DNA from: Variovorax sp. YR752
Lineage (GTDB): Bacteria > Pseudomonadota > Gammaproteobacteria > Burkholderiales > Burkholderiaceae_C
DNA: 32,703 nt
Assembly (NCBI GenBank): GCA_945860785.1
Contig: CAMATD010000032.1
Coordinates: 1 to 32,703 of the forward strand
Direction of reading: 5' to 3'
The first letter of the stretch is position 1. Each line of letters begins with the position of its first letter. The notes beneath the pieces were generated by a model. The model did no database searches. It saw only the letters and a list, made by a program, of their open reading frames with translations, and was not told where the DNA came from. A program made the position numbers and the translations under genes. Below, piece after piece: positions 32,558-32,703 of this stretch.

Positions 32558-32703
32558 TCAGGCTTCCTTGTTTTCCTTGATGTTCCAGCCCAGCACGGTC
32601 TCGGCGCCCTTGCCGCCCTTGTCCGTCTGTTCCCAGTACTGCTGCTTGACCTTGGCGGCCTGGAATGCGAACTGCACCAGCACCGCATCGCCACCCTGCT
32701 CGG
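32558..32703 (-). CDS. hcp: T6SS tube protein Hcp, C-terminal part (runs off the right edge)
   Basis: The last 48 codons are present: VLVQFAFQAAKVKQQYWEQ, then TDKGGKGAETVLGWNIKENK and the terminal EA. This is the conserved Hcp C-terminus (KVKQQYWxQTDKGGKGAE...GWxIKEN). Hcp hexamers stack into the inner tube and carry effectors in their lumen. It lies upstream of tagJ, separated by a 128-nt gap with hairpins. tssB and tssC are presumably beyond the window edge. Confidence 0.93.
   Translation of the reverse strand, partial: EQGGDAVLVQFAFQAAKVKQQYWEQTDKGGKGAETVLGWNIKENKEA

Overview
The window is high-GC (well above 60%), densely coded DNA. It is dominated by one large type VI secretion system (T6SS) locus. 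The gene set (TssK, TssL with an OmpA domain, TssQ-type lipoprotein, TagF/TagH/PppA/kinase, DUF2169-DUF3540-DUF4150 cargo module), the TorF-family porin beside yifB/comM and the codon usage all point to a betaproteobacterium, probably Comamonadaceae and Variovorax-like. That placement is inference from content, not from a search.

Layout. At the left edge (1-1963) are a partial TorF-family porin (minus) and divergent yifB/comM (plus), which form the chromosomal flank. From 1978 to 11781 the minus strand carries tssJ-tssK-tssL-tssM-tagF-kinase, the membrane complex, the baseplate connector and two post-translational regulators. A divergent plus-strand unit (11912-15160) holds a TssQ-like lipoprotein, the FHA protein TagH and a PP2C phosphatase (PppA-like). 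From 32703 down to 15185 a second long minus-strand run reads hcp (partial), tagJ, tssE, tssF, tssG, clpV/tssH, two tandem vgrG genes, a small membrane protein, a DUF2169-pentapeptide fusion, a separate pentapeptide-repeat protein, DUF3540 and a DUF4150 (PAAR-like) protein. Many junctions are ATGA-type overlaps. tssA, tssB and tssC are not here and presumably lie beyond hcp on the right.

Function. TssJLM form the trans-envelope complex; TssKEFG with VgrG form the baseplate; Hcp is the tube; ClpV recycles the sheath. The kinase, PppA, TagH and TagF would give phosphorylation-dependent and -independent control of firing. The VgrG-DUF2169-pentapeptide-DUF3540-DUF4150 run is a spike-loading module with no recognisable toxin, and is the most interesting biological part.

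Caveat. Twelve genes carry at least one lesion: nine apparent single-base (or two-base) frameshifts, mostly in short runs or repeats, and four in-frame stops. All four stops sit where reverting one transition recreates a CCAGG/CCTGG site. Beyond each lesion the reading frame stays conserved to the proper stop. This looks more like uncorrected long-read sequence than an old pseudogene cluster, but real decay cannot be excluded from sequence alone. I give full gene spans and name the lesion in each entry.
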